This document shows positions 23,568-33,815 of a DNA stretch of 64,000 nt, piece by piece. Below the pieces are notes generated by a model, which saw only the letters and a program-made list of their open reading frames with translations, was not told the origin of the DNA and did not search any database. The first letter of the stretch is position 1; each line of letters opens with the position of its first letter. The DNA comes from Dipylidium caninum (taxonomy: Eukaryota > Platyhelminthes > Cestoda > Cyclophyllidea > Dipylidiidae), in contig QEYB01000338.1 of assembly GCA_017562135.1 (NCBI GenBank), positions 124,001-188,000 on the forward strand, read 5' to 3'. The position numbers and the translations under genes were made by a program.

Positions 23568-25499
23568 AGGACGATGATCCAGAGTTTGTTTCAATTAGCC
23601 TTCCTGTCAATGCCTACGTGGGCCTCCGTGCCATACACTCGGTTGGTTAAACGCACTTCAGTAAAACAATTTAACATTAACCCTGCCGAAGGGCAAAGGG
23701 ATCAGCGACAGTTTGAGACGTCAGTGCGACGCAGCAAAGTACGACGACACGGGAGTAGTTGTGACAGGGTGCACGCGTCAGCGTCGTCATGTTTGTCACG
23801 ACGAGGGCGACGAGGGCGACGAGGGCGACGAGCGACGAGGGCGCAGTCCGTTCCGGGTCGCGCGTTGTCGCACAGAGCTGCGGGCACAGTAAGAGGTGGC
23901 CGCGGCGTGTGGCTGTGTGCGGTGTCGGCGGGGGAGCGCGGGAACAGAATAGTGGCTCCTCTCGGTGTCGACGGGAGTTCTGAGACTCCACACCGGAATG
24001 CAATGCTCAATCCAACTGACACATTCGCCAACACGCCGCACCATCGTGTTGCGTTTGTGCTCGCTCGGAGAAGGTGGTGCGAGTCTCGCCTCGAGTTCAC
24101 GTCCATCGCAGCGCAAATGGCCTCTGACCAACTTGGCCGTATTTCCGTTAAAATGTCCTTAACAGTGCACATGTTGACCGTTTGTCTGTGTGGCTTTCTG
24201 CCATTTGCACTTTCACTCCAGCTACCCTGAAGTGGATTTCTTGGCTGGACGACAGTCTCTCGCCATAGCATATTCTGCTTCTCTACCACCATGCGCAAGT
24301 TGAATGTGCCGCGCATTCTACTGAGGGCAAGTGAAGGTGCAATTTGGTGTGTCAGGCAGATGGTAATGTGAAAGGAAAATGGAGGTGAGTGACAGTGACA
24401 AGGTAGAGCCGAGAGGGCAAGAGCACTAAGTGAGGAAGGAAAGAAGACACATGCATCCCGCTGCTGAAGAGATAATAAGGTTGAAAGAATGGTGCACAAA
24501 AAGAGGGCAGATGTCAGGGACTTTGGCGTCAGGTAGCAGACGAGGAGGAGCACAAATGGCCTCGGTGGTTTTTGTCTCGATCTGTAGATGGCACTGTCGA
24601 GGCGATTGCATGATTGGTGTGGCCACCATTTCGTCTGTCACCTGGGGCTCCTGCTTTTCTACAGGACTGGCCACTTTCACTCATTCCATCCACATGAATG
24701 GAAGATGTTTAGGGGAGCAATAGCAGGAGCAGGAGCGAGAAGGGGAGCGCGAAAGCGAGTAGCCTGATAAAAACATGGCTTTTCTGGAGTGGCGACGTTT
24801 CAGACACTCCACACGGTTGAAACTCGCACACAGTTGCTGATGGCCACACGAGGCGGCAAGCAGGCGGCGATGATTTGGCGGTGGCGTCGACGAGCGCCAC
24901 ACCCTCCACAATGGGGGCCGACGGCGGGGATGTCGGGTGAGCAGGCCATCACCAGCAGTCCTAACGTCGTCCGTGGCGACACATGCTGTTGCTATTGCTG
25001 CTGCTGGTGCTCCTGAGCCTCAACTATTGTGCCAAATCTCCTCTGTGCCATTCGCCGCGCCCCATGGAAGTCGATCAGCGCACCACGACAACTGTGTGGT
25101 TGGCTGGTCGTCCTGAGGCAAATGCTGTCATCGCAGCCAGTCAATGGGGGCAGTCGCGATTCCAACCAACTGCAACACCTGCCGCGTCGTCGTGTCAGCA
25201 ATGGAGAAGACACAGTGACATGACACGATAACAGTCGACAAACTGCAGTTCTCGTTGGACTAGATTGTCGCACACAGAGTCGAGGAGGAGAATGCCAGTG
25301 GCAAACTCATCATCATCATCATCAATAACAGCGAGTGCTGCTGCATGCCTCAGTGTAGGCAGTGTTAATCTTGTCAGTCCCAATCACCGGGTAAAGTAGG
25401 AGAGGGTGATGTGAGGCAGCGAGTCTGTGGGACAGCGTGCAGCATTTATCTGCTGACGTTACCCAAGCTAACGGGGAGGGAGTTTGTGGTGAGCAACTT
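23568..25499 (+). repeat. Left inverted arm of the large element
   Basis: Matches the reverse complement of 30544-32548 with scattered substitutions and small indels. It contains a 9-nt GC-rich tandem repeat (unit GGGCGACGA) near 23806-23840 and short CAT and GCT trinucleotide runs. It is markedly GC-richer than the host region. The inner boundary is near 25499, where similarity drops at GGTGAGCAACTT; a weaker match may resume after about 40 nt in the other arm. Confidence 0.85.
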
Positions 25500-28400
25500 C
25501 GTGTACCCTCAAACAACTCTCATTCGCTGGCCTGGGCCTTCCTTGTCTGTCTCTACTGAGAGGGCAGAAATGAGAGGAGTGCCATTGAGGCGTCAGAGGG
25601 ATGGGAGTCAGACACTTGGTTGTGTCAAGGTAACCACAACATTCTTTTGGAGTGCCGTGACTTCAAAAGGAATACGACGACGGCTCAGTGCTCACCGAAT
25701 CGATGACGCCATTGTCAAATATTGTCATGCGCACGCATTCACTCAGCTCCACCCGATGGACATCGGTATAACTAGGTGGAGAGTGGGGCTGATGGCAAAT
25801 TCAGGTGTCCATCAAAGGCGCATGAGTATTGCCCCGATATGGCGACTCCCCTTCGTACTCTGCGGGTCCATCGTATCTCCTTTCCTTCGCATCCTTTCAG
25901 CCAAGACGTTATTCCCCCGTTTCACTTTCACAGTTTCAGTGAGAGGCGTAAAGCAAAGACATTCAACATCACCTTCAAGTGTTGATACCAAGGTGGTGAA
26001 AGTTCTCAAAATATCCGTCCTCGTGACCAATCAACACTTTTTTGCATTTAAAAATGTCTATTTGCTGCATCCCCATTATTCTTATCCGCTAGGGTTTTTT
26101 CAAGGAGTGCGGAATCAGTGTGCGAGATGTCAACGGTGAGAACAAAGGGGTCACACACTGAGCGTTTCGAGTTCACAGGCGATGTGGTGTTTGATAAACG
26201 GCAACACGCTGTTGCAGTGAATTACGCAGTGGTTTTCATAAAACGAAGCTTTCGAATTATATTCGTGAGGATTGTTGATACTAGATGAGGTCCCCTGAGG
26301 CCTATGTAACTTCGCCTTTAGGAAAATTCTCATTCGGGACTGCTCGAACCCCAAAAGATACTGCTGGCTTTGGTAACTTTGGATTACGTTTCTTTGTCAA
26401 GTAAAAGCTTCATAAATTTAACGCCTTTAAGTCCGTTATAACACACCTGTCGCAATTCAGCCCCACTTTAACTACTCTCACGTGCATTTCTGCACTTGCC
26501 TTGTCACCCGCCAATGTGGCTAAAAGGAGATTGTTTAGAGAAGGAGGAGTGGGCGGGAAAGGCAAAGGAAGGCATCAGAAATGCTGTCAGTTGGAAGAAG
26601 TGATTTCAACGATGGTTGCCTCAAAGCAGGTCAGCAGCGTAATGGTAGATGGAGGAGATGGTTTACTTGCCAGTAACATTTGCTTTACGCAGTCTTTTAT
26701 TTTAACTTCCTTCCTTCACTCCTCCTCCTCACATCGAGTGTAACATGCAGTCGAGGGATGGGAAACACAAAACTCGCCTTTCTTGCCCTTTTGGACTCAG
26801 GTAATGCTCAACCTCGGGACAATCGTCCCGACTGGTGTGCTACGGTAAGAGAGGTTACTAGTCCTCCAGAGGACTTAAACATGCCTGCTACTGCAGTGCC
26901 GTACATCCGCATCTAGCTCCACTAACTCTATCGGCTCATACTCTCTCCGAAGTGTTTCCCAACAACGCAGAGATGTAGGAGATCGTGGATGGATCTATCC
27001 CACAAAACGTCTTCCCGCAGCATAAAATACCCGTCGGTGAGCAAAAGACCTCCCATCCACTCCTCTGTTAACAGATTCTAGCGCTACTACCTTACAGTCA
27101 TCGCGGTTACATCACTCAACGTGACTGTCCTCTGTCACCAACTGTGTGCAATAGATGATAAAGTAAAAGTTGTGTTGTAAGAATAACTGACGCAACTGCC
27201 TCCGTTTTCATACTAAACCATCAACTACGATGGAAAGCGGATTTTTTATGATAATCACAAACTATAAAACACATGAGCAGACAGGAATGCGCTTCAGAGA
27301 AACACTTCTAGGTCGAAAAGTCATCAAAAAAGTTGTTTTTAGCATATGGCGGAATGGCCAAGGTCTGATCCGCCGTTGCCGCCTCCCGTCACCAAACGAA
27401 AGCATAAACAGCGGCGGAGTCCCATCGCCGTACATTTAATTCATGTCATGCAAGAGGAGAGACTCATGAGGAAAAACAGCCAGCATTGTTCATTCGGCAC
27501 GGAAAACCTTTCTGTATGGTAATGCTGAACAACCACATGAAGCTTCGGTTACTGTTGGCAAGTTAAACAACTTCTCGACAATGTAAAATTGTACTGCATC
27601 CTCAACATTACACCGCATATTCCTCAGATCTATTATTACCTTTCCGTAATTATGACGTATTTTTGAGGTATAAAATAAGAGAACTGGAATTTTATCTTAA
27701 AAGCCTTGGCAATGTTTATTAAAGCTAACTATTGTGACTTTCTCAATAGTTGGCAGAAAGTTATTGAGGCCGATGAAAATTTCTTCGGTGGAAGACAAGA
27801 AATAAGGTGAAGAAGTGCCCTTTTGATTTCTACTTATCTTTAACGTGCTTTTCGTAGTTTCCCACTTAATACTTTCGGAGTGCAAGCGGCATCGAATTTA
27901 GGCTGAAGGCGGTCCGGGTACTTAGACGTTTGCAGCATTCTTAGCGCCTTACGAGGACAGGATGAGCGAACTAACAAGAACTGGGTGACGTCTCGATCTC
28001 CTTTGGTGATGCCTGTAGAACTTGACAATTGTTTAGACGGATTCGTTTCGTGCATTTGTTGCGCTTCTCAGGCCGCCTATCTGCTTAACAGCGCTCGAGA
28101 GGCTGTTGCCAGTACATACCGGCAAGCGCCTCCCCACCTCGTCAACCCGTTTCAGCGAATCCACATGGTAGAGCTCGTCGAATCCACACTACCCAAGCCT
28201 CACTTGTATGGTTAGGATGGGCTGAGATGCACTGACAAAGATAAAGTTAAGGTCGAACGCGTCGAGGAGACGCGACTCGAAGCCACGGAAAGCCGAGAAA
28301 AGCTGGCCGTGACGGGGTTAGTTTATTCTTGCCACATACACCTTTCCTCGCACCGAAATGAAGCGAATGGCAGTCTCTTGCTGTAGTTTCGAGCACTGGG

Positions 28401-28720
28401 CAACTTGCGTCGGTGAATTGGAGGAAATAGCGCTTTGGTGGAAATTACGGGGTGCCATTGTCTAGTCAAAGACTTTTCTCGTGCTTCATCGCGGGATCGT
28501 CACCAATTGTGGCAGAAGTGAAACAATTAGACTAAAAACTCTCGTCCAACCGGAGTTTGATGCCGACTAATTTTACACTTCTTTTGTTTCATCAACGTGT
28601 CAAATTACTTAACCCATGCTTTTCCTCACTGCTTGGATTCCTGCCTTTCATTTGGCAGAAAATATGTCGTTTACTTCTTTAGTTTTGTTTTTATTGAGGT
28701 GAAAAGTGGAAGAATAAGTC
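25500..28720. other. Left part of the element core, no recognised gene
   Basis: Unique sequence between the left arm and the mariner relic. Only short frames occur. One at 27985-28215 runs 76 codons and another at 25411-26139 runs out of the arm, but neither shows a known domain. No transposase signature was recognised. Confidence 0.4.
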
Positions 28721-28734
28721 GTGCACTTTAAATT

Positions 28735-29571
28735 TATCTCATTGTACTATTTCCGAAGAGGCAGGAATGCATCGCTTGCCAAAAAGAAGTTGTGTGCCGT
28801 AGATGCGGGTGAAGCCTGGAAGAAAGAAGGTCAACGCCAAAAATGGTTTGCCGGATCTCGTTGTGGAGATTTCTCACTGAAAATTGTTCAGTGAGACCCA
28901 AACCAACTAAGGCGATTGTTGAAGCAGATCGTCGGGCCACAGCACGTGATGTTGGAGAGGAGATCAAAGCGTCGCAAAGAAATGCATTTGAAGCAACATA
29001 AAAAAGCCTGGCAATTTCAAGAAACTCGATCTACGGGTTCCGCCCTGCGTAGGAAATCCACTTGGTTCAACGCCTTAGCATCTGCGATTCGCATTTTGAG
29101 CGCAACGAAAATGATCACTTTCCGAAAGTCTCCTTTGCCGCGCCAAAGTGCCCACTTTAACACGACGTTAATCAGGAGAGGTCGTAGGCGATGCAAATCC
29201 ACCAGCCCCGATGGCATCAAAAGCAGAGATTCGCACAAAAAAAGAATAATCTGTCAGTCCGACTGCCAAAAGATCTATTCAAACGCGCACGTTCGACATC
29301 TCGCCAAACTGAGCGATGCAATTCGACCGAAGCGGCCAGAAGTGGCGAATCGTCGGGCCATGTTTCCCACCATGATGAGGCAAAGCCTCACATCGTTGGT
29401 CACTCGCCAAAAATTAGTGAATCCGCGTTGGTATGCGTGGAGACACCCGCCATTAAATCAGGTCTTTTGCCTTCGCTCTGCGGTTTACTTCGTGGTTCCC
29501 TGCAGAACTTCTCAAATGGTAGAGCTTTTAATGAAGCTAATGGGATGAAATTACAGTTAATACAGTTTTAA
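28735..29571 (+). pseudogene. Degenerate mariner-type transposase relic
   Basis: Mariner-family transposase similarity can be followed through all three plus frames, so it is broken by several frameshifts and stops. In order: the N-terminal DNA-binding block (YYFRRGRNASLAKKKLCAV, KWFAGSRCGDFSLK), the linker/HTH part (AIVEADRRATARDVGEEI), an ICDSHFERNEND piece, VNQERS and KKNNLSV pieces, HDEAKPHIV where the family has HQDNARPH, SLVTRQKL, and a C-terminal LQNFSNGRAFNE piece. The first catalytic block (family TGDEKW) and the PYSPDLAPSD block are not recognisable. Non-functional. It sits in the core of the large inverted-repeat element, so it is nested or captured. Its own terminal repeats were not identified. 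Confidence 0.8.
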
Positions 29572-30543
29572 AATTGAAAAAAACCAAAAAACTTTTCGTG
29601 ATGTGGAATTATGATACTTACTGAACGGTGGCAAAAGCAAAAGCAGAAATTTTGCATTTTCTTTCTTACTTAATCTGTGGAATCATTTAATCGCCCGCCA
29701 CATAGGCGAACTCCAGGTTCCACTGAACTTGTGACTCCCGTCGACACAACAGAGTGCGCAGAGTGCGACTTTGGTGTTGGAGAACCTCCATTTACCGATC
29801 CCGTAGCGCACAAGGTCAGAGTTGTTGGATTGCATTAAAAGTTGCAGACTTCTCCTCCGGTATAGTGAAGGGCAGTAATGCAGATGTCATACTGAAACGA
29901 ATTGGTATTTGCCCCATTGACACGTGGCCAGCAGCATGGCTACCTGAGAAAAGATCCCTGCGACAAATGCCACGCTGCGTGGAGAGAGAAGACTTTGTGG
30001 ATTCGGCGCATGATTCAGCATCCGGAGACGCTTTGCCCCGTAAAAGTTGGTTCGAGTTATGTCTTCGGTTCTGCGACATCGACTCGACGAGATTCCCACG
30101 AAAAGTCCCAGGCCGCTTAATTCTTCGTTCTTTGAAAAGCGATTATTTCTGCCTATGCCAGTGATTCCTTAACTCTCTCCCTCCAAACCTTCCATATTCT
30201 CCACGCTGAATGCGTCCACATTCTGGTCAGATGACCAAAGATGCTTTTGCGCAGCTCATATTAAAGGCGCAGCGGAACAGACGAGCGAGTGAGGATTTCA
30301 GTGTCTACAACGCATCTCACACAGAAATCAGTTAGCCTCGGCGCGAGGGGAATGTCACTTCCTCTAGAAACAATTTTGGTGCTACTGTGCATGTAGTAGT
30401 GTCGATGGTGGCCAAGGAACTCGATCAATTTCTCCTTAGTTTTTTCTTGGCGAGAGAAAAGGTCTTGTTCCGCAATAGCAATTGTTTGTGTGTACACCTG
30501 AAGAAATAGCATCGCCGAAGTCAACTGTGATGGTCTGGAAATC
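29572..30543. other. Right part of the element core with coding-like fragments
   Basis: A frame from about 29688 to 29838 reads a coding-like stretch with TTECAECDFGVGEPPFTDP and ends at a stop. A later frame (29902-30120) includes KDPCDKCHAAW. Both have paired cysteines but no recognised domain. They may be remains of an element-encoded or captured protein. Confidence 0.3.
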
Positions 30544-32548
30544 AAGTTGCTCACCAAAGGCGCCCTCTCCGTTAGCTTGGGTAACGTCAGCAGATAAATG
30601 CTGCACGCTGTCCCACAGACTCGCTGCCTCACATCACCCTCTCCTACTTTACCCGGTGATTGGGACTGACAAGATTAACACTGCCTACACTGAGGCATGC
30701 AGCAGCACTCGCTGTTATTGATGATGATGATGATGAGTTTGCCACTGGCATTCTCCTCCTCGACTCTGTGTGCGACAATCTAGTCCAACGAGAACTGCAG
30801 TTTGTCGACTGTTATCGTGTCATGTCACTGTGTCTTCTCCATTGCTGACACGACGACGCGGCAGGTGTTGCAGTTGGTTGGAATCGCGACTGCCCCCATT
30901 GACTGGCTGCGATGACAGCATTTGCCTCAGGACGACCAGCCAACCACACAGTTGTCGTGGTGCGCTGATCGACTTCCATGGGGCGCGGCGAATGGCACAG
31001 AGGAGATTTGGCACAATAGTTGAGGAGGAGGAGGCGGAGGAGGAGGAGGAAGAGGAGGGAGGAGGAGGAGCAGAAGCAGCAGCAGCAGCAGCAGCATGTG
31101 TCGCCACGGACGACGTTAGGACTGCTGGTGATGGCCTGCTCACCCGACATCCCCGCCGTCGGCCCCCATTGTGGAGGGTGTGGCGCTCGTCGACGCCACC
31201 GCCAAATCATCGCCGCCTGCTTGCCGCCTCGTGTGGCCATCAGCAACTGTGTGCGAGTTTCAACCGTGTGGAGTGTCTGAAACGTCGCCACTCCAGAAAA
31301 GCCATGTTTTTATCAGGCTACTCGCTTTCGCGCTCCCCTCCCCCTCCCGCTCCCGCTCCATCTCCCGCTCCCTCTCCCCCAACATCTTCCATTCATGTGG
31401 ATGGAATGAGTGAAAGTGGCCAGTCCTGTAGAAAAGCAGGAGCCCCAGGTGACAGACGAAATGGTGGCCACACCAATCATGCAGTCGCCTCGACAGTGCC
31501 ATCTACAGATCGAGACAAAAACCACCGAGGCCATTTGTGCTCCTCCTCCTCCTCCTCCTCCTCCTCCTCCTACTCCTCCTCGTCTGCTACCTGACGCCAA
31601 GTCCCTAACATCTGCCCTGTGTTCACCTTTCTTTCAAGCTTATTATCTCTTCAGCATCGGGATGCGTGTGTCTTCTTTCCTTCCTCATTTATTGCTCTTG
31701 CCCTCTCGGCTCTGTCTTGTCACTATCACTCGCCTCCATTTTCCTTTTGCATTATCATTTGCCTGACACACCAAATTGCACTTTCGCTTGCCCTCAGTAG
31801 AATGCGTGGCACATGCTACTTGCGCATGGTGGTAGAGAAGTAGAATGTGCTATGGCGAGAGACTGTCGCCCAGCCAAGAAATCCACCTCAGGGAAGGTGG
31901 AGTGAAAGTGCAAATGGCAAAGTGCCACACAGACAAAGCGTCAACATGTGCACTGTTAAGGACATTTTAAGGGAAATACGGCCAAGTTGGTCAGAGGCCA
32001 TTGGCGCTGCGATGGACGTGAACTCGAGGCGAGACTCGTACCACCTTCTCCGAGCGAGCACAACGCAACACGATGGTGCGGCGTGTTGACGAATGTGTCA
32101 GTTGGATTGAGCATTGCATTCCAGTGTCGAGTCTCAGATCTCCCGTCGACACCGAGAGGAGCCACTAATCTGTTCCCGCACTCCCCCGACACCGCACCCA
32201 GCCACACGCCGCGGCCACCTCTCACTGTACCCGCCGCTTCGTGCGACAACGCGCGACCCGGAACGGACTGCGCCCTCGTCGCCCTCGTCGCCCTCGTCGC
32301 CCTCGTCGCCCTCGTCGTGACAAACATGACGACGCTGACGCGTGCACCCTGTCACAACTACTCCCGTGTCGTCGTACTTTGCTGCGTCGCACTGACGTCT
32401 CAAACTGTCGCTGATCCCTTTGCCCTTCGGCAGGGTTAATGTTAAATTGTTTTACTGAAGTGCGTTTAACCAACCGAGTGTATGGCACGGAGGCCCACGT
32501 AGGCATTGACAGGAAGGCTAATTGAAGCAAACTCAGGATCATCGTCCT
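30544..32548 (-). repeat. Right inverted arm of the large element
   Basis: Reverse complement of the left arm, but with expanded simple repeats. Near 31021-31095 a GGA run and a GCA run are longer than the CTGCTG block at the equivalent left position. Near 31333-31380 there is a longer pyrimidine-rich run, and near 31541-31580 a CTC run that the left arm nearly lacks. The GGGCGACGA array (complement at 32271-32318) has about four uniform copies, while the left has three plus an irregular one. The long frames in this arm are low-complexity by-products. Confidence 0.85.
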
Positions 32549-33018
32549 AAATTTAGCCGTATTGTGGAAAGTTAACCATCACCTGAAGGAGTCCCCGGTG
32601 GAACGTAAATTTGCAATTAGTTTGACTGTTGCATTGGTGATGATATTTCTCTCAGCAGCATTTACCGTTGTATCCTTCTTTAAGCATTTTGCCCGTCGCC
32701 CCAAGCTGGACTCTGTTGGCACTTTTGAATTTGGGAACATCTCGCGTGTGTTTCTTAGTGTTGATGAGGCATTTGACTTCCTTTCTGATGACCTAATTTC
32801 GCTTTTTTTGCACCCAAAAAATCGACTTCTCTGAGTACGATGTCAAAACCATAAATTATGACGGCACTGTGCTCAAAGTAGTCCCTAGAAGTCGCCTCTA
32901 CACTTTTGGACGAAGGTGTACCGCTCACGTTTCTCTTGTCTTTGACGGACTACTTGCCTTTGGGAAAATGTACTCCATAACGTCCCTGTCCTGCCTGCAA
33001 ACATTCAACGCCTTGTGA

Positions 33019-33348
33019 ATAGCCTATGAATGCATGGTCCGTGCACGGTATGATCTTGCGTTCAACTACCAATGTGAAAGTAAAACGCAAAAATGGTCAT
33101 TTGAAGCATACTATCCCTTTAGTCCCATTACAGTGCTATCGAAATAATGTGAATCACAAAATGTCATGCACAAATGTATTAAATACAGAATGGAGATACT
33201 CTTTCAATTGTAAGTTGTTACAAAAATCTGAACACATTTTTTAGGCAAATTTCTAATACAATGACACGAAGCTTTACTGTTGCCTTTAAGACAAGAGACA
33301 ATTAAAAATTGGCTTACTCATAAGTCCTCATATTGCCAAAAAAGGTAG
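33019..33348. other. Short intergenic stretch
   Basis: Follows the possible end of the interrupted membrane-protein gene and precedes the stop of the small basic protein gene on the other strand. No feature recognised. Confidence 0.4.
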
Positions 33349-33726
33349 TTACAAATGGAGTTGGGGGAATTTCCTGCAACCTCGACCACTTTGCAGAGCT
33401 TTAGGAGACTTCTTCTTCCTGGGATTGGTCTTCCGTACGCTCAACTGACTAATACTAATTTCTTGTAACCGCTTTCGGAGAGGAGATGTCGATGCCACGG
33501 CTGTCCGTTCGGGCTGCTGGGAGTATGAATCTGGTACAATAACTTGGTTTTCTTGCTCCCACTTCGTCGAATCCTGTGTGTCGGAATGCTCCGAGAAGTT
33601 TGACGGAGGCCACTTAAAGCCTTTGTGAGACTGGAATTTTCGTAGAGCTGCATAAACCTGCAGGCTTAAGATGTTTTCGATATTTTCTCGATCTCCGAAA
33701 AGTTTCCTTCTGGGCTCCGACGCCAT
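33349..33726 (-). CDS. Small basic protein, 125 aa, intronless, possible cell-cycle protein
   Basis: Not recognised as a member of a named family. The frame opens MASEPRRKLFGDRENIEN and is rich in K, R, S, P and Q, with no membrane span or signal peptide. RRKLFGDREN near the start fits a destruction-box pattern (RxxL followed by N), and TSPLRKR and KSPK look like CDK phosphorylation sites; the C-terminal third is strongly basic. These features would suit a nuclear, cell-cycle-regulated protein, but that is inference from short motifs. Two CCAAT boxes at 33783-33787 and 33811-33815 lie 57-90 nt upstream of the start, as at other genes in this window, which argues that the frame is a real gene. 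Confidence 0.5.
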   Translation of the reverse strand: MASEPRRKLFGDRENIENILSLQVYAALRKFQSHKGFKWPPSNFSEHSDTQDSTKWEQENQVIVPDSYSQQPERTAVASTSPLRKRLQEISISQLSVRKTNPRKKKSPKALQSGRGCRKFPQLHL

Positions 33727-33782
33727 TTCAACACGTCAGTAAGAGAAGCCGACTTTTTTAACTTTTCCGTAGTTTGAAGCAC

Positions 33783-33815
33783 CCAATAGGAGAAAGCAAT
33801 TTTTAATTGACCAAT
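33783..33815. promoter_or_regulatory. Two CCAAT boxes upstream of the small basic protein gene
   Basis: CCAAT at 33783-33787 and 33811-33815, both within 90 nt upstream of the minus-strand start at 33726. Promoter function is inferred. Confidence 0.4.

Larger units (their letters stand above)
23568..32548. mobile_element. Large inverted-repeat element with ~2 kb arms, flanked by a short target duplication
   Basis: The two ends are near-identical inverted arms: both begin AGGACGATGATCC when read inward and stay recognisably similar for about 1.9-2.0 kb. The direct flanks are AAATTT at 23562-23567 and again at 32549-32554. If AG is counted with the target, the duplication is the 8-nt AAATTTAG. 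The core of about 5 kb has no recognised transposase for the element itself but carries a degenerate mariner relic. Very long terminal inverted repeats with internal tandem repeats resemble Foldback/Galileo-type and some Mutator-like or other class II elements; the superfamily cannot be fixed from what is visible. It lies inside an intron of the flanking membrane-protein gene. Confidence 0.75.
23302..33018 (+). pseudogene. Unrecognised cysteine-rich single-pass membrane protein gene, interrupted by a large element and possibly broken
   Basis: Family not recognised. Visible exons: 23302-23344, a 36-nt intron, 23381-23516, then an intron now holding a ~9 kb element, then 32557 onward. The phases agree at both junctions. 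The first two exons encode a cysteine-rich stretch including KSLAYCTS, CGLNCEEDHAGKC and FCSWRTDGKG. The exon after the element continues AVLWKVNHHLKESP and a hydrophobic segment, FAISLTVALVMIFLSAAF, that looks like one membrane span, then a hydrophilic part. The frame closes at 32832-32834, but a neighbouring frame continues from about 32820 to a stop at 33016-33018 with coding-like sequence (KIDFSEYDVKTINYDG). This means either a one-base frameshift near a homopolymer or a missed intron. The start exon was not found. It may be intact with a giant intron, or decayed. Confidence 0.45.

Noticed and set aside
23800..23840. Tandem GGGCGACGA array considered as a CRISPR-like or regulatory array
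   Set aside because: Contiguous 9-nt units without spacers in a eukaryotic transposon arm; a simple minisatellite.
23702..24553. Long minus-strand frame in the left inverted arm
   Set aside because: Low-complexity, GC-rich composition created by the tandem and trinucleotide repeats. The frame is broken in the matching right arm and shows no domain.
30770..31594. 274-codon frame in the right inverted arm
   Set aside because: Runs through expanded GGA/GCA/CTC repeats, is not kept open in the left arm, and ends in poly-serine; judged a by-product.
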